Shown here piece by piece: positions 30,006 through 42,673 of a stretch of DNA of 64,000 nucleotides. Each line of letters begins with the position of its first letter. The stretch's first letter is position 1. The DNA comes from Euphorbia lathyris (lineage: Eukaryota; Streptophyta; Magnoliopsida; Malpighiales; Euphorbiaceae). The DNA lies in assembly GCF_963576675.1 (NCBI RefSeq), contig NC_088918.1:43557501-43621500 (forward strand). Direction: 5' to 3'. The notes under the pieces were generated by a model, which was given only the letters and a program-made list of their open reading frames with translations, was not told the origin of the DNA and searched no databases. The translations under genes were made by a program, and so were the position numbers.

Positions 30006-31701
30006 GTGAAGAAATATATGGCAATACCGACTCTTATCATTGAGGGATCAAGGAAGAAGAAAGGCAACCCTCCCAATCCTAGACATCCCAAGAAGGACAA
30101 GAGGGTCATGCCCACTAAAGCTAAGGGGAAGCAAGTGAAGAAGCCCAAAGGAGAATGTCACTTCTGTGGTAAAGACGGGCATTGGAGAAGGAACTGCAAG
30201 GAGTACCTAGCCTCCCTCAAGAAAGGAAAAGACGGTGCTTCTACATCTGGTATGTTCTATATTGAAATAAATACAATTTCACAGTCTGAATCTTGGGTAT
30301 TGGATACCGGATGTGGATCTCATATTTGTACAAATATGTAGGAACTAAGACGGACTAAGGAATTGAAGAAAGGAAACATAAACTTGCGAGTTAGGAATGG
30401 AGCAAGAGTTGCAGCGCTCGCAATTGGAGATTATGTTTTAAGTTTTCCCTCTAGGCTTGTAATAGAATTAAGGAACTGTTTGTATGTTCTAGAGATGTCT
30501 AGAAACATTATTTCTATTAGCTGTCTTGTTCATGATGGCTTTAATGTTTCAATAAAGAATAAAATTTGTGCGTTTTATAGAACTGGGATTTTCTATTTTT
30601 TAGGAATATCATTAAATGGGATTTATGTTTTAGATGATAAGATTTCTGTATTCACAATTGATACCAAAAGACATAAGCTAGATAATTCAACTTACTTGTG
30701 ACATTGTCGTTTAGGCCATATAAACATAAGACGCATGCTTAAGCTACATCAAGATGGGCTTATAGATTCAATTGATTGTGAATCAATGGAAATGTGCGAA
30801 GCGTGTTTAAAAGGAAAAATGACAAAGACACCCTTTAGCAATAAATGTGAGTGTGTATCAGACACTCTAGGATTAATACATTCAGATGTATGTGGTCCTA
30901 TGTCAGTCCAAGCAAGAGGAGGATTCAGATACTTCATTAGCTTCATAGATGACCACTCTAGATATGGTTATGTTTATTTGATAAAGCACAAGTCAAAAGC
31001 TTTTGAGAAATTCAAATGCTTCAAGAATGAAGTAGAAAATCAAACAGGAAAGAAAATTAAGATACTTCGATCAGATCGAGGTTGTGAATATCTTTCAGAT
31101 GATTTTCTGAATTATCTAACTGGATATGGGATTTGCTCACAATGGACACCTACTTATACACCACAACATAATGGTGTATCCGAAAGGAGAAACCGTACCT
31201 TATTAGATATGGTACGATCCATGATGAGCAAATCATTATTTCCAAAGACGTTTTGGGGCTATACCTTAGAAACTGCCCTCTTTACCCTAAACCGAGTACC
31301 CACCAAATCCGCCAGTTCCACACCACATGAATTGTTCATTAGTAGGAAACCTAATTTCTCTTTTATGAGAATTTGGGGTTGTTCATCATTTCTCAAACGT
31401 ATAACATCAGATAAAGTGGATGCTAAATCTGATAAGTGTTTCTTTACAGGATACCCTAAGGAAACTATAGGGTATTACTTCTATCATCCAGATGATCAGA
31501 AAGTAATAGTATCCAAACATGCAGTGTTTCTAGAGAAAGAGTTTCTTGAAGAAACACAAACGGGAAGCATGATCGAACTTGAGGAAGTTTAACAGGAAAT
31601 ACCAACTGAAACAACAGAGGCGATTGAGGAACCCGAGGCAGTCTCATTAGATGAGACTCAAGTGCCATTACCTACTCGTAGATCATAAAGAGTTCGTGAA
31701 C
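30006..31701 (+). pseudogene. copia-2 gag end, protease and integrase, broken
   Basis: The frame 30006-30341 has the gag knuckle CHFCGKDGHWRRNC and protease motif WVLDTGCGSH. A TAG at 30339 sits where sister copies have Gln. The frame 30363-30701 ends in TGA where sisters have Trp just before the integrase zinc site. The frame 30735-31592 holds the integrase core (HSDVCGPMS, RSDRGCEY, TPQHNGVSERRNRT), so the three acidic catalytic residues are present. A TAA ends it at 31590, and a further TAA at 31686 is shared with copia-3. Copia-3 interrupts the linker at 31701. Confidence 0.9.
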
Positions 31702-33528
31702 TGTTGGGGTTTAGTGTTCTATAGACAATTGTTCTAGGATACAAACTTAAATGTAAATGAAGTGTTCTTTATATCATTTGTTTTAATGAGATATATGTTT
31801 TATAACTATATAAAAGGCAAACCCTTTTAAGCACTAAATAAAGTCTAAATAAAAGGGAATCTGTAAGTTTGTTTAAAGTGATTATAAAGTGTTCATACAA
31901 GCATGAAGTGAGACGAAACTTTATAATAAACTAATAAACTTAAAACCACCCCAAGTCAAGTAATATGTTTAGGATTGACATATCACTGTTGAGACTTGCA
32001 TGTAACAATGTCTTCTGTCCCGACAGAAAGCTGATCTCACAAGCTTCATATATACAGATATCTGGACAGTTACATGGATCCGATGAAAAGAAGTTCATTA
32101 GGATTGGGGACCCGACTTGAGATAACAGGATGGGTAGATTCATCCTTGTCATCTGTTCATCTCATTGGTATTAATAGGTATAAATAATCCTCAGACTCAA
32201 AGGAATGTTAATTGGTCATTCTGGATTACGGAATGTGACGCTTTAATCCTATTGTAACACGGTCCTTAACAGAGATGACTCTGGGGTGTGAACATCAGAC
32301 GTTGGGTATCACAGGAAGTAATTGCGGGATAGTTATACATTGGATTGAGCATTTATCACTCCCGATAAATGGGAGATATATCCATGGATCGTTGTGGAAG
32401 ACTTGACTCTAAATCCTTGCAAGGTGATAGCTTAAGATTGAAATGCAGATTTCTCTTAACCTATCTAATTGGAGTTGACTCGGCCTGTACAAGTAAAACG
32501 AACGTCTCGCTATATGTGACTTGACATTATCCATAGTCATAAGATTCAGTTCAAGGACGTAGTTGATAAAGGATCAAATTATACTGTAACTAATACGGAA
32601 AGGTCAACGACAGAATCAACCTATCTTCTTATAGCTCTAGGGGAATGATTACGGACTTGCTAATCACATACTCTGTACATCATTCCGTTATGCAAAGATT
32701 AAATATAATACTTTGAAAATTAAATAATAAAGTTGCATACGGCTAGAAGCAATAAGAACCTAATGGGTCACACATAAGACTTGGAACCCAAAAGAGAGAC
32801 AGATGTTAATTAATTGATGGAAGCCCAACTGAGCCCAATAGGGCCCAGTAACCAAGGGGGGCGAAATTTATGTAGTGAAATACATAAATGATTAATTTGA
32901 TTTTATCAAATCCTAATTAGATTAGGATTATGAATTAAATTAATTAAAGGATAAATAAGTTAGGAGTTTTAATTAGATTATATTACTCCTATTATTATCC
33001 AATAAGGTTATCATTATTATCTTTTATATTTAGATATATTAATAGATAATAATTAAGAATTCTATTCCGAATTGAATTCCTATTAAGTAACATAATTCTA
33101 TCTAACTAGGGTTTAGATACAAGTGATTATAAATACCCCCTACTAAGGATTTTCGAAATCCACCATTAATTTCAGGAGAGAGAATTCGAACCCCCCTAAC
33201 CGAGGATGAGTTTTCACCGCTTCCATCCGTTCAATTGATTTTCATCTCTTTCTCTTTATCCTTGATCTTGTGATGATTAATTAGAGACAATCTACTTTGG
33301 TTGTTATAAACGGTTGATTCTAACTTGATCTTCCTTTGTTTTGTTTTGTGCTCGGGAACTCGAAGTAAGAGTTGTGGGCACTTCGTTTGCAACGGTAGAT
33401 AGAACATCTAAAAGGTATTTCTTCTTATCCCTCTTTGTATGAAATAACGATTACCGGATCTTGGGGTTAATGGAAATAGGTTAAAAATTTTATAATTTCG
33501 CTACTATACGTTAGCCTATTTTCCTTCA
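31702..33528 (+). mobile_element. copia-3 5' LTR
   Basis: 1827 bp, TGTTGGGG...TTCCTTCA. TATA-like TTATAAATACCCCC occurs near 33130, at the same relative place as in copia-1. It diverges from copia-1 LTRs at many sites but aligns along its whole length. Confidence 0.92.
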
Positions 33529-33529
33529 T

Positions 33530-33542
33530 TGGTATCAAAGCC
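33530..33542 (+). promoter_or_regulatory. copia-3 primer-binding site, one base changed
   Basis: TGGTATCAAAGCC right after the LTR; copia-1 has TGGTATCAGAGCC. The single G-to-A change would weaken pairing to initiator Met tRNA and is again the transition type seen in this family's decay. Confidence 0.85.
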
Positions 33543-33919
33543 TGCGTTAAATCCGTTATTTCATATATGAAAATTTAGAAGTTTTTTCAATCAGATTGAA
33601 TAAATATTTATAGTTAGGTTGATTAACAAAACTGTTTTGATTAATTAGTTCTAAAAGATAAATAAGTTTTAATTAATTGTTAATTAAAATAGGTTATGCA
33701 CATGTTCCTAATAATTTTGGTTGATAATCATTATAACAAAATCTATTAGTTTTATGGTTAGATTGATAAAATCAATTTTATTCATTCTAAAAGATAAAAC
33801 TGAAAATCTATAATAGTTTTTCCTATTTTCTGAAAATCGTTTTAAAACTGTTTTAAAACTGATATATATATATTTATAAAAAAAATTACAGCAGTTCGTG
33901 GCGCGACCCGACTACTGTC

Positions 33920-33994
33920 GCGGTTGCTGCCGCGCGACAGCAACCGCACGCGGCGCTTGGACGCCCTAGGGCTGCTGCCAAACGGCAGCAGCCC
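33920..33994 (+). other. GC-rich hairpin block in the copia-3 leader
   Basis: Hairpin A (33920-33947): stem GCGGTTGCTGCC with 11 of 12 pairs and loop GCGC. Hairpin C (33969-33994): perfect 11-bp stem GGGCTGCTGCC with loop AAAC, identical to copia-1. Copia-1's middle hairpin B is reduced here to a short GGCG/CGCC stem. Compared with copia-1 hairpin A, base pair five changed from C-G to T-A on both sides, a compensatory change, while one other pair became C-A. Confidence 0.75.
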
Positions 33995-34817
33995 AACCTC
34001 GGGCCCAGCCCGAGACCCACTTAATTTTAAATCGTTTAAAATTAGTTTTAAATATATATATATATTTCAGAAATTAATAGTTTTCTGTTTTGATTATCGA
34101 ATGAAAATTTATTTAAAAGTTTGTTTTACCTATTTGTAAATCAAAAGTATTAAATGAATTAAAATCAAAATAATTGGGACGTGCATAATTAAAGTTTTGT
34201 ACAGTTGTATTAATCTAAAAGGTTAATATAGAAGATACGAAACTGTTAGAAGTAAAATTGGATGAAGGTTAATTTGATGAGTTAATGTGATTAACCTAAA
34301 TATTACATAAAATACTTATGTAATCAACCAATTAAATTTATTTAATTGAGTCTATGCATGTTTGGAGTTATGGACATATTTGGACCCTCTTTTAGTCTTT
34401 TGGTATTTTTGAAATAGGGTCTGCGAGTCCTGCCTTTCTACTATCTATTGTAATTTCTCCTCTCATCTAATTCCCTTCAATTTAATTGAAGTTTTCTTTA
34501 GTAGTATAGAAATTAATATGTAATTTCAAGGCGCCATGGAGAAGATGGAGGACCTAAAGAAAAATATGTAATAGTTAGTATTTCCGTAGGTTTGCCCTTT
34601 TATTCCGTCTCTGGCTCGACGGAATAATTTAGATGATATGTCCATAACGCCAATGTATGTGTCTGATGTATGCTAAAGCAAATCAAGACTAAGTTAGATT
34701 ACGAGACCTAAAATAAAATCCCTCATTAAAAATTTAAGTAAATAAGCAAGTTATTAAAATCGGTTGCCCCTCCCTAATATTATAATTCAGCCGGTAGTAC
34801 TGAGGGCCTTTGGGTTG

Positions 34818-35091
34818 TTGAGTAAACTCAAGCTCGGGGTCTTACGGTAACACCTGAATTATCGAAAATCATTTTTCATGAATATGGGGTAATACTTAAA
34901 TTAGATTATGATAATTGGATGAGTAAACTCATGTTTTCATAAACTAATGGGCAATACGGTTGGGATTAATATGAATAGCATATTAGTTACTAATGTAGTT
35001 AGTAACCCAATAACTTAGGAATCACATTAAAGATGTGATTGCTTACATGAATCTACCTAACGAATGAGACTAGCTTGTTGAGTAAACTCGA
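34818..35091 (+). repeat. three copies of a short inverted repeat in the copia-3 leader
   Basis: TTGAGTAAACTCAA at 34818-34831, ATGAGTAAACTCAT at 34919-34932 and TTGAGTAAACTCGA at 35078-35091. Position, order and the A/T swap in the middle copy match copia-1; only the last copy has lost one pair. Confidence 0.7.
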
Positions 35092-35302
35092 GGCGAAATC
35101 TCAGGAGTTAGGATCCTAGCTCACTAAAGGATTTGTGAAATTCTTCGAATTAATATGGAGGGCTATTAATTTGGCAAAATAGTGGGAGCAATCTGAAATA
35201 AACTAAAAGGCCTATAATTTTAGATTGATATACTTTAAAGCAAATGAATAACATACGTTTACTCTTTCTCACTCTCAGGTTTAATAAAACACTCTTAAAA
35301 TC

Positions 35303-38300
35303 ATGACTAACACCAATCTGCAAAACATTCTTACCGATAACAAGTTGAACGGTTCAAACTTCACCGACTGGTTTCGTAACCTCAAAATTGTTTTGAAGTT
35401 CGAAAGGAAAGGGTATGTACTTGATACACGGATACCCCCTTACCCAACGGATGATGCTCCCTACCAAGAATTTTATGCTTACTTGAAGCATAAGGCTGAT
35501 GACGATCAAGAAGGAGACATCATACTTGCATCTATGACACCGGAAGTAAAAAGGCAACTACATGCAGATATGGATGCCTATTCCATGGTCAAGCACCTAA
35601 AAGAGTTATTTATGAATCATACTCGGTGCGAACGCTTCGAAATAAGAAAGCAGTTATATGGATGTAAGATGCAGGTGGGCACATCTGTAATGGCACATTG
35701 TGCCAAGATGATTAGCCTTATCACCAAGTTTTCTAGTATTGGAGATGCGATGGACCATGAACTAAGTGAGAACTTACTTCTTCAGTCCCTCCCCGAGAGT
35801 TACTCACAGTTCATCATGAACTACCAAGCGAGTGGCTTGCAAACCTCTCTTGAAGAGCTTGCATATATGCTCGAGAAAGTCGAGCCCAATACAAAAGAAA
35901 ACGAGGAGATACCAAGCCTTACTATTGAAGGATCAAAGAAAAGGAAAGGGATATCTCCTGATCCATACCATCCTGAGAAAGGCAAGGAGGCAATGCTCAC
36001 CGAAACAAAGGGAAAGGAATTAAAGAAGCCCAAAGGCAAGTGCCACTTTTGTGGTGAAATGGGGCATTGGATGAGAAATTGTTTGTTGTACCTAGCTACC
36101 CTCAAGAAGGGAGAAGCCGGGACTTCAACATCTGGTATGTTTTATATTGAAATAAATACAATTTCACAGTCTGAATATTGGGTACTTGATACCGGATGCG
36201 GATCTCATATTTGTACAAATATGCAGGAACTAAATCAGACTAAGGAATTAAAGAAAGGAAGCATAAACTTGCAAGTAGGAAATGGAGCAAGAGTTGTCGC
36301 CCTCGCAATTGGAGATTATGTTTTAAATTTGCCCTCTAGGCTTGTAATAGAATTAAGGAACTGTTTATACGTTCCACAAATGTCTCGTAACATTATTTCT
36401 ATTAGCTGTCTCGTTGACGACGGTTTTCATATTTCAATAAAAGAAAACCATTGTGATTTTTATAGAGATTCGATCTTCTATTTTTCAGGAATATCATAAA
36501 ATGGGATTTATGTGTTAGATGACAAAATTTATGTTTTTGCAATTGATACCAAAAGACATAAGCTAGATAATTCAACTTACTTGTGGCATTGTCGTTTAGG
36601 CCATATAAACAAAAGACGCATGCTTAAGCTACATCAAGATGGGCTTATAAATTCAATTGATCCTGAATCATTGGAAACATGCGAATCATGTTTAAAAGGT
36701 AAAATGACAAAGACACCCTTTAGCAATAAAGGTGAGCGTGTATCAGACACTCTAGGCTTAATACATTCCGATGTGTGCGGTCCTATGTCAGTCCAAGCAA
36801 GAGGAGGATTCAGATACTTCATTAGCTTCATAGACGACCATACCCGATATGGTTATATCTACTTGATGAATCACAAGTCCGAAGCTTTTGAGAACTTCAA
36901 ATGCTTCAAGAATGAAGTAGAAAATCAATTAGGAAAGAAAATAAAGACACTTCGATCCGATCGAGGTGGCGAATATCTTTCAGATGATTTTCTGAATTAT
37001 CTAACTGAATGTGGGATATGCTCACAATGGACACCTCCTTATACACCACAGCACAATGGTGTATCCGAGAGGAGGAACCGTACCTTACTAGATATGGTAC
37101 GATCCATGATGAGCATAGCATTACTTCCAAAGACATTCTGGGGCTATGCCTTAGAAACCGCCCTCTTCACCCTAAATCGAGTACCAACTAAATCCGCTAA
37201 TTCCACACTATATGAATTGTTCGTTGGTAGGAAACCCATGTTCTCATTCATGAGAGTATGGGGTTGTTCAGCATTTGTCAAACACATTGCGTCCGACAAA
37301 CTAGATTCTAAATCTGATAAATGTTTCTTCATTGGATACCCTAAGGAAGCTATGGGATATTACTTCTATCATCCAGATGATCAGAAAGTAATAGTATCCA
37401 AGCACGCAACCTTCTTAGAGAAAGAGTTTCTCGAAGACACAGAAAAGGGAAGCATGATTGAACTTGATGAAGTTCATGAACAAGAAACACTAACTGAAAC
37501 AACAGAAGCGGTTGAGGAACCCGATGCAGTCCCATTAGATGAGACTCAAGTGCCACCCCTTCGTAGATCATAAAGAGTTCGTGAACTCCCTATTAGATAT
37601 GGTTTTCTAGTGGGAGATGATGATGAGGTTCTCGTGTTAGACGACGAACCCGAAAACTACGAAGAGGCTCTTAACAGTCCAGATTCTATAGCATGGCTTG
37701 AAGCCATGGATTCTGAGATGGATTCCATGTACACCAACCAAGTGTGGACTTTGGTTGATCTACCCGAAGGGATAAAACCCATTGGGTGCAGGTGGATCTT
37801 CAAAAAGAAGACTGACATGGATGGAAAGGTTAGCACCTACAAAGCTAGGTTAGTAGCGAAAGGATGTCGTCAGAAGCAAGGAATTGATTATGACGAAACT
37901 TTCTCTCCTGTGGCTATGTCCAAATCAATCAGAATAATGCTTGCTATTGCCGCTCACTACGATTACGAGATTTGGCAAATGGATGTGAAAACAGCTTTCC
38001 TAAACAGAAACCTGCTTGAGGATGTATATATGATGCAACCTGAAGGTTTCATATCAAATGATGCAAACAAGGTTTGCAAACTTCAGAGATCCATTTATGG
38101 ACTCAAGCAAGCATCAAGAAGCTGGAACAAGCGTTTTGACGAAACCATAAAACAATTTGGTTTCGAACAAAATGGCGAAGAAGCTTGCATTTACAAGAAA
38201 GCAAGTGGGAGCTCTGTAGCATTTCTGATATTATATGTGGACGATATATTATTAATGGGAAATGACGTAGCTCTACTATAGTCGGTAAAAGTTTGGTTAT

Positions 38301-39212
38301 CTGGTAACTTCTCAATGAAAGACCTCGGTGAAGCAGCTTATATACTTGGCATAATGATCTATAGGGATAGATCAAGAAGACTGCTTGGTCTTTCACAGGC
38401 TACATACATTGAAAAGGTGCTAAAGCGGTTTAGCATGCTTGAATCGAAACGAGGTAACTTACCTATGGTACATGGAGTAAAGTTAAACAATCATCAATGT
38501 CCTAAAACTGATGATGATAAGAAGCGCATGGATGTAGTCCCGTATGCCAGCGCAATCGGTTCGATTATGTATGCTATGTTATGCACTAGACCTGACATAG
38601 CGTTCGCGTTATCTATAACGAGTCGTCACCAAGGAAATCCGGGAGACGAGCACTGGATTGCCGTCAAAAACATTCTTAAGTACTTGAGAAGAACTAAAGA
38701 TATGTTTCTAGTGTACGGAGAAGGGGATCTGAAAATAGAAGGATTTTCAGATGCAAGTCATCTCACAGATGAGAACGATTCAATCAGGATACCTATTTAT
38801 CTTGAATGGGGGCGCGGTCAGCTGGAAGAGTTCCAAGCAAGGAAGCGTAGCTTTCTCTATGACCGAGTCAGAGTATATCGCTGCTGCGGAAGCATCGAAG
38901 GAAGCAGTTTGGATTAGAAAGTTCATTACTGAACTTGGTGTGGTGCCTGACATTGTAAATCCCATTACACTGTACTGTGATAACAATGGAGCCATTGCGC
39001 AAGCAAAGGAACCACGGTCTCATAATGCATCCAAGCATTACCTTAAGCGATACCACATTATAAGAGAAATTGTGGCAAGAGGAGATGTGAGAATAGAAAG
39101 AGTACCTACAGAGGACAACGTTGCAGATCCGTTGACAAAACCCTTAACCCAGAAAGTACATGATCGTCATCTAATTTCTACTGGGATAAGTTGTAGAAAC
39201 AATTGGCTTTAG
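35303..39212 (+). pseudogene. copia-3 gag-pol polyprotein, interrupted
   Basis: The start ATG at 35303 is intact (MTNTNLQNILTDNKLNGSNF). Gag and protease occupy 35303-36499, with knuckle CHFCGEMGHWMRNC and WVLDTGCGSH; a TAA at 36497 replaces Gln. Integrase occupies 36512-37573 (WHCRLGH, CESCLKGK, HSDVCGP, RSDRGGEY, GVSERRNR); a TAA at 37571 closes it. RT occupies 37610-38281 (QMDVKTAF, YGLKQASRSW, YVDDILLMG), ended by TAG at 38279 where copia-1 has Gln. RNase H begins in 38315-38780; a loss of about 8 bp near 38780 shifts the frame, and the rest (YCDNNGAIAQAKEP, VADPLTKPL) is at 38751-39212. Every domain of the family is present, and this is the best-preserved gag of the three copies. Confidence 0.92.
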
Positions 39213-39215
39213 TCC

Positions 39216-39224
39216 AAGTGGGAG
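39216..39224 (+). promoter_or_regulatory. copia-3 polypurine tract
   Basis: AAGTGGGAG immediately before the 3' LTR, the same as in copia-1 and copia-2. Confidence 0.85.
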
Positions 39225-39226
39225 TA

Positions 39227-41052
39227 TGTTGGGGTTTAGTGTCCTATAGATAATTGTTCTAGGATACAAACTTAAATGTAAATGAAGTGTTCTTTATATC
39301 ATTTGTTTTAATGAGATATATGTTTTATAACTATATAAAAGGCAAACCCTTTTAAGCACTAAATAAAGTCTAAATAAAAGGGAATCTGTAAGCTTGTTTA
39401 AAGTGATTATAAAGTGTTCATACAAGCATGAAGTGAGACGAAACTTTATAATAAACTAATAAACTTAAAACCACCCCAAGTCAAGTAATATGTTTAGGAT
39501 TGACATATCACTGTTGAGACTTGCATGTAACAATGTCTTCTGTCCCGACAGAAAGCTGATCTCACAAGCTTCATATATACAGATATCTGGACAGTTACAT
39601 GGATCCGATGAAAAGAAGTTCATTAGGATTTGGGACCCGACTTGAGATAACAGGATGGGTAGATTCATCCTTGTCACCTGTTCATCTCATTGGTATTAAT
39701 AGGTATAAATAATCCTCAGACTCAAAGGAATGTTAATTGGTCATTCTGGATTACGGAATGTGACGCTTTAATCCTGTTGTAACACGATCCTTAACAGAGA
39801 TGACTCTGGGGTGTGAACAGCAGACGTTAGGTATCACGGGAAGTAATTACGGGATAGTTATACATTGGATTGAGCATTTATCACTCCCGATAAATGGGAG
39901 ATATGTCCATGGATCGCTTGTGGAAGACTTGACTCTAAATCCTTGCAAGGTGATAGCTTAAGATTGAAATGCAGATTTCTCTTAACCTATCTAATTGGAG
40001 TTGACTCGGCCTGTACAAGTAAAACGAACGTCTCGCTATATGTGACTTGACATTATCCATAGTCATAAGATTCAGTTCAAGGACGTAGTTGATAAAGGAT
40101 CGAATTATACCGTAACTAATATGGAAAGGTCAACGACAGAATCAACCTATCTTCTTATAGCTCTAGGGGAATGATTACGGACTTGCTAATCACATACTCT
40201 GTACATCATTTCGTTATGCAAAGATTAAATATAATACTTTGAAAATTAAATAATAAAGTTGCATACGGCTAGAAGCAATAAGAACCTAATGGGTCACACA
40301 TAAGACTTGGAACCCAAAAGAGAGACAGATGAATTAATTGATGGAAGCCCAACTGAGCCCAATAGGGCCCAGTAACCAAGGGGGGCGAAATTTATGTAGT
40401 GAAATACATAAATGATTAATTTGATTTTATCAAATCCTAATTAGATTAGGATTATGAATTAAATTAATTAAAGGATAAATAAGTTAGGAGTTTTAATTAG
40501 ATTATATTACTCCTATTATTATCCAATAAGGTTATCATTATTATCTTTTATATTTAGATATATTAATAGATAATAATTAAGAATTCTATTCCGAATTGAA
40601 TTCCTATTAAGTAACATAATTCTATCTAACTAGGGTTTAGATACAAGTGATTATAAATACCCCCTACTAAGGATTTTCGAAATCCACCATTAATTTCAGG
40701 AGAGAGAATTCGAACCCCCCTAACCGAGGACGAGTTTTCACCGCTTCCATCCGTTCAATTAATTTTCATCTCTTTCTCTTTATCCTTGATCTTGTGTTGA
40801 TTAATTAGAGACAATCTACTTTGGTTGTTATAAACGGTTGATTCTAACTTGATCTTCCTTTGTTTTGTTTTGTGCTCGGGAACTCGAAGTAAGAGTTGTG
40901 GGCACTTCGTTTGCAACGGTAGATAGAACATCTAAAAGGTATTTCTTCTTATCCCTCTTTGTATGAAATAACGATTACCGGATCTTGGGGTTAATGGAAA
41001 TAGGTTAAATTTTTTATAATTCCGCTGCTATACGTTAGCCTATTTTCCTTCA
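39227..41052 (+). mobile_element. copia-3 3' LTR
   Basis: 1826 bp, TGTTGGGG...TTCCTTCA, very close to the 5' LTR with scattered substitutions and a few single-base or short indels. Followed by the second TGAAC and then copia-2 RT. Confidence 0.93.
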
Positions 41053-42653
41053 TGAACTCCCAGTTAGATATGGTTTTCTAGTGGGAGATGATGAAGAGGT
41101 TCCCGTGTTAGACGACGAACCCGAGAACTACGAAGAGGCTCTTACAAGTCCAGATTCCAAAGCATGGCTTGAAGTCATGAATTCTGAAATGGATTCCATG
41201 TATACCAACCAAGTTTGGACTTTGGTTGATCCACCGAAAGGGATAAAACCCATTGGGTGCAGGTGGATCTTCAAGAAAAAGACAAACATGGATGGAAAGA
41301 TTAGCACCTACAAAGCTAGGTTAGTAGCGAAAGGATACCGTCAGAAACAAGGAGTTGATTATGATGAAACTTTATCTCCAGTAGCTATGTCCAAATCAAT
41401 CAGAATTATGCTCGTTATTGCCGCTCACTTCGATGATGAGATTTGGAAAATGGATGTGAAAACAGCTTTCCTAAATGGAAACCTGCTTGATGATGTATAT
41501 ATGATGCAACCTGAAGGTTTCACATCAAAGGATGCAACCAAGGTTTGCAAACTTCAGAGATCCATTTATGGACTTAGGCAAGCATCAAGGAGTTGGAACA
41601 AACGCTTTGATGAAACCATAAAACAATTTGGTTTCAAACAAAACTGCGAGGAAGCTTGTATTTACAAGAAAATTAGTGGGAGCTCAGTAGCATTTCTCAT
41701 ACTATATGTGGATGACATATTACTAATGGGAAATGACATAGCTCTGCTACAGTTGGTGAAAGTATGGTTATCTGGTAACTTCTCCATGAAAGACCTAGGT
41801 GAAGCAGCTTATATATTAGGGATAAAGATCAATAGAGATAGATCAATAAGTCTGCTTGGTCTTTCACAAGCTACATACATTGAAAATGTGCTAAAGCGGT
41901 TTAGCATGCTTGAATCGAAAAGAGGTAACTTACCGATGAGACATGGGATGAAGTTAAATAATCATCAGTGTCCTAAAATAGAAGATGATAAGAAACGCAT
42001 GGTTGTAGTTCCGTATGCCAGTGCGATTGGTTCGATTATGTATGTTATTCTTTGCACTAGGCTTGATGTAGCATTCACGTTAAGCATAACGAGTTGCTAT
42101 CAAGGAAATCCAGGTGAACGAGCACAGGAATGTTGTCAAGAACATTCTTAAGTACTTGAGAATGACTAAAGACATGTTCCTAGTGTACGAAGAAGGGGAA
42201 CTGAAAATAGAGGGATTTTCAGATGTCAGTCATCTCACGGATGAGAACGATTTTAGATCCCAATCAGGATACCTGTTTATCTTGAATAGGGGCGTGGCTT
42301 TCTCTACGACCGAGTCTGAGTACATCGCAACTGCGGAGGCATCAAGGGAAGCTGTTTGGATTAAGAAGTTCATCACTGAACTTGGTGTGGTGCCTGACAT
42401 TGTGAATCCCATTACTTTGTACTGTGATAACAATGGAGCCATTGCACAAGCAAAGGAACCACGGTCTTATAATGCATCCAAACATTACCTTAAGCGATAC
42501 CACCTTGTAAGAGACATTGTTGCAAGAGGAGATGTGAGAATAGAAAGAGTACCTACAGAGGACAACGTAGTAGATCCATTGACAAAGCCCTTAACCCATA
42601 AAGTACATGATCGTCATCTGAGTGCTACTGGGATAAGTTGTAGAAACAATTGA
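41053..42653 (+). pseudogene. copia-2 reverse transcriptase and RNase H, broken
   Basis: RT is open from 41081 to 42151 with KMDVKTAFLNG, YGLRQASRSW and YVDDILLMG, so the RT core is complete. A frame change near 42115 moves reading to 42114-42653, which holds RNase H (IEGFSDVSHLTDEND, TTESEY, YCDNNGAIAQ, VVDPLTKPL). About 33 bp are missing in frame just before the TTESEY Glu motif, relative to copia-1 and copia-3, and the first catalytic Asp context reads FSDVSH rather than FSDASH. Confidence 0.9.
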
Positions 42654-42673
42654 CTTTAGTCCAAGTGGGAGTA

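Larger units (their letters stand above)
31702..41052 (+). mobile_element. copia-3: full-length element nested in copia-2, same family
   Basis: 9351 bp with LTRs 31702-33528 and 39227-41052 and a perfect duplication TGAAC at 31697-31701 and 41053-41057. Unlike copia-1, its LTRs end in TTCCTTCA, a form shared with copia-2. Primer-binding site, long leader, gag, protease, integrase, RT, RNase H and polypurine tract are all present in order. LTR differences are few. Stops and a small deletion disable the polyprotein. Confidence 0.95.
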
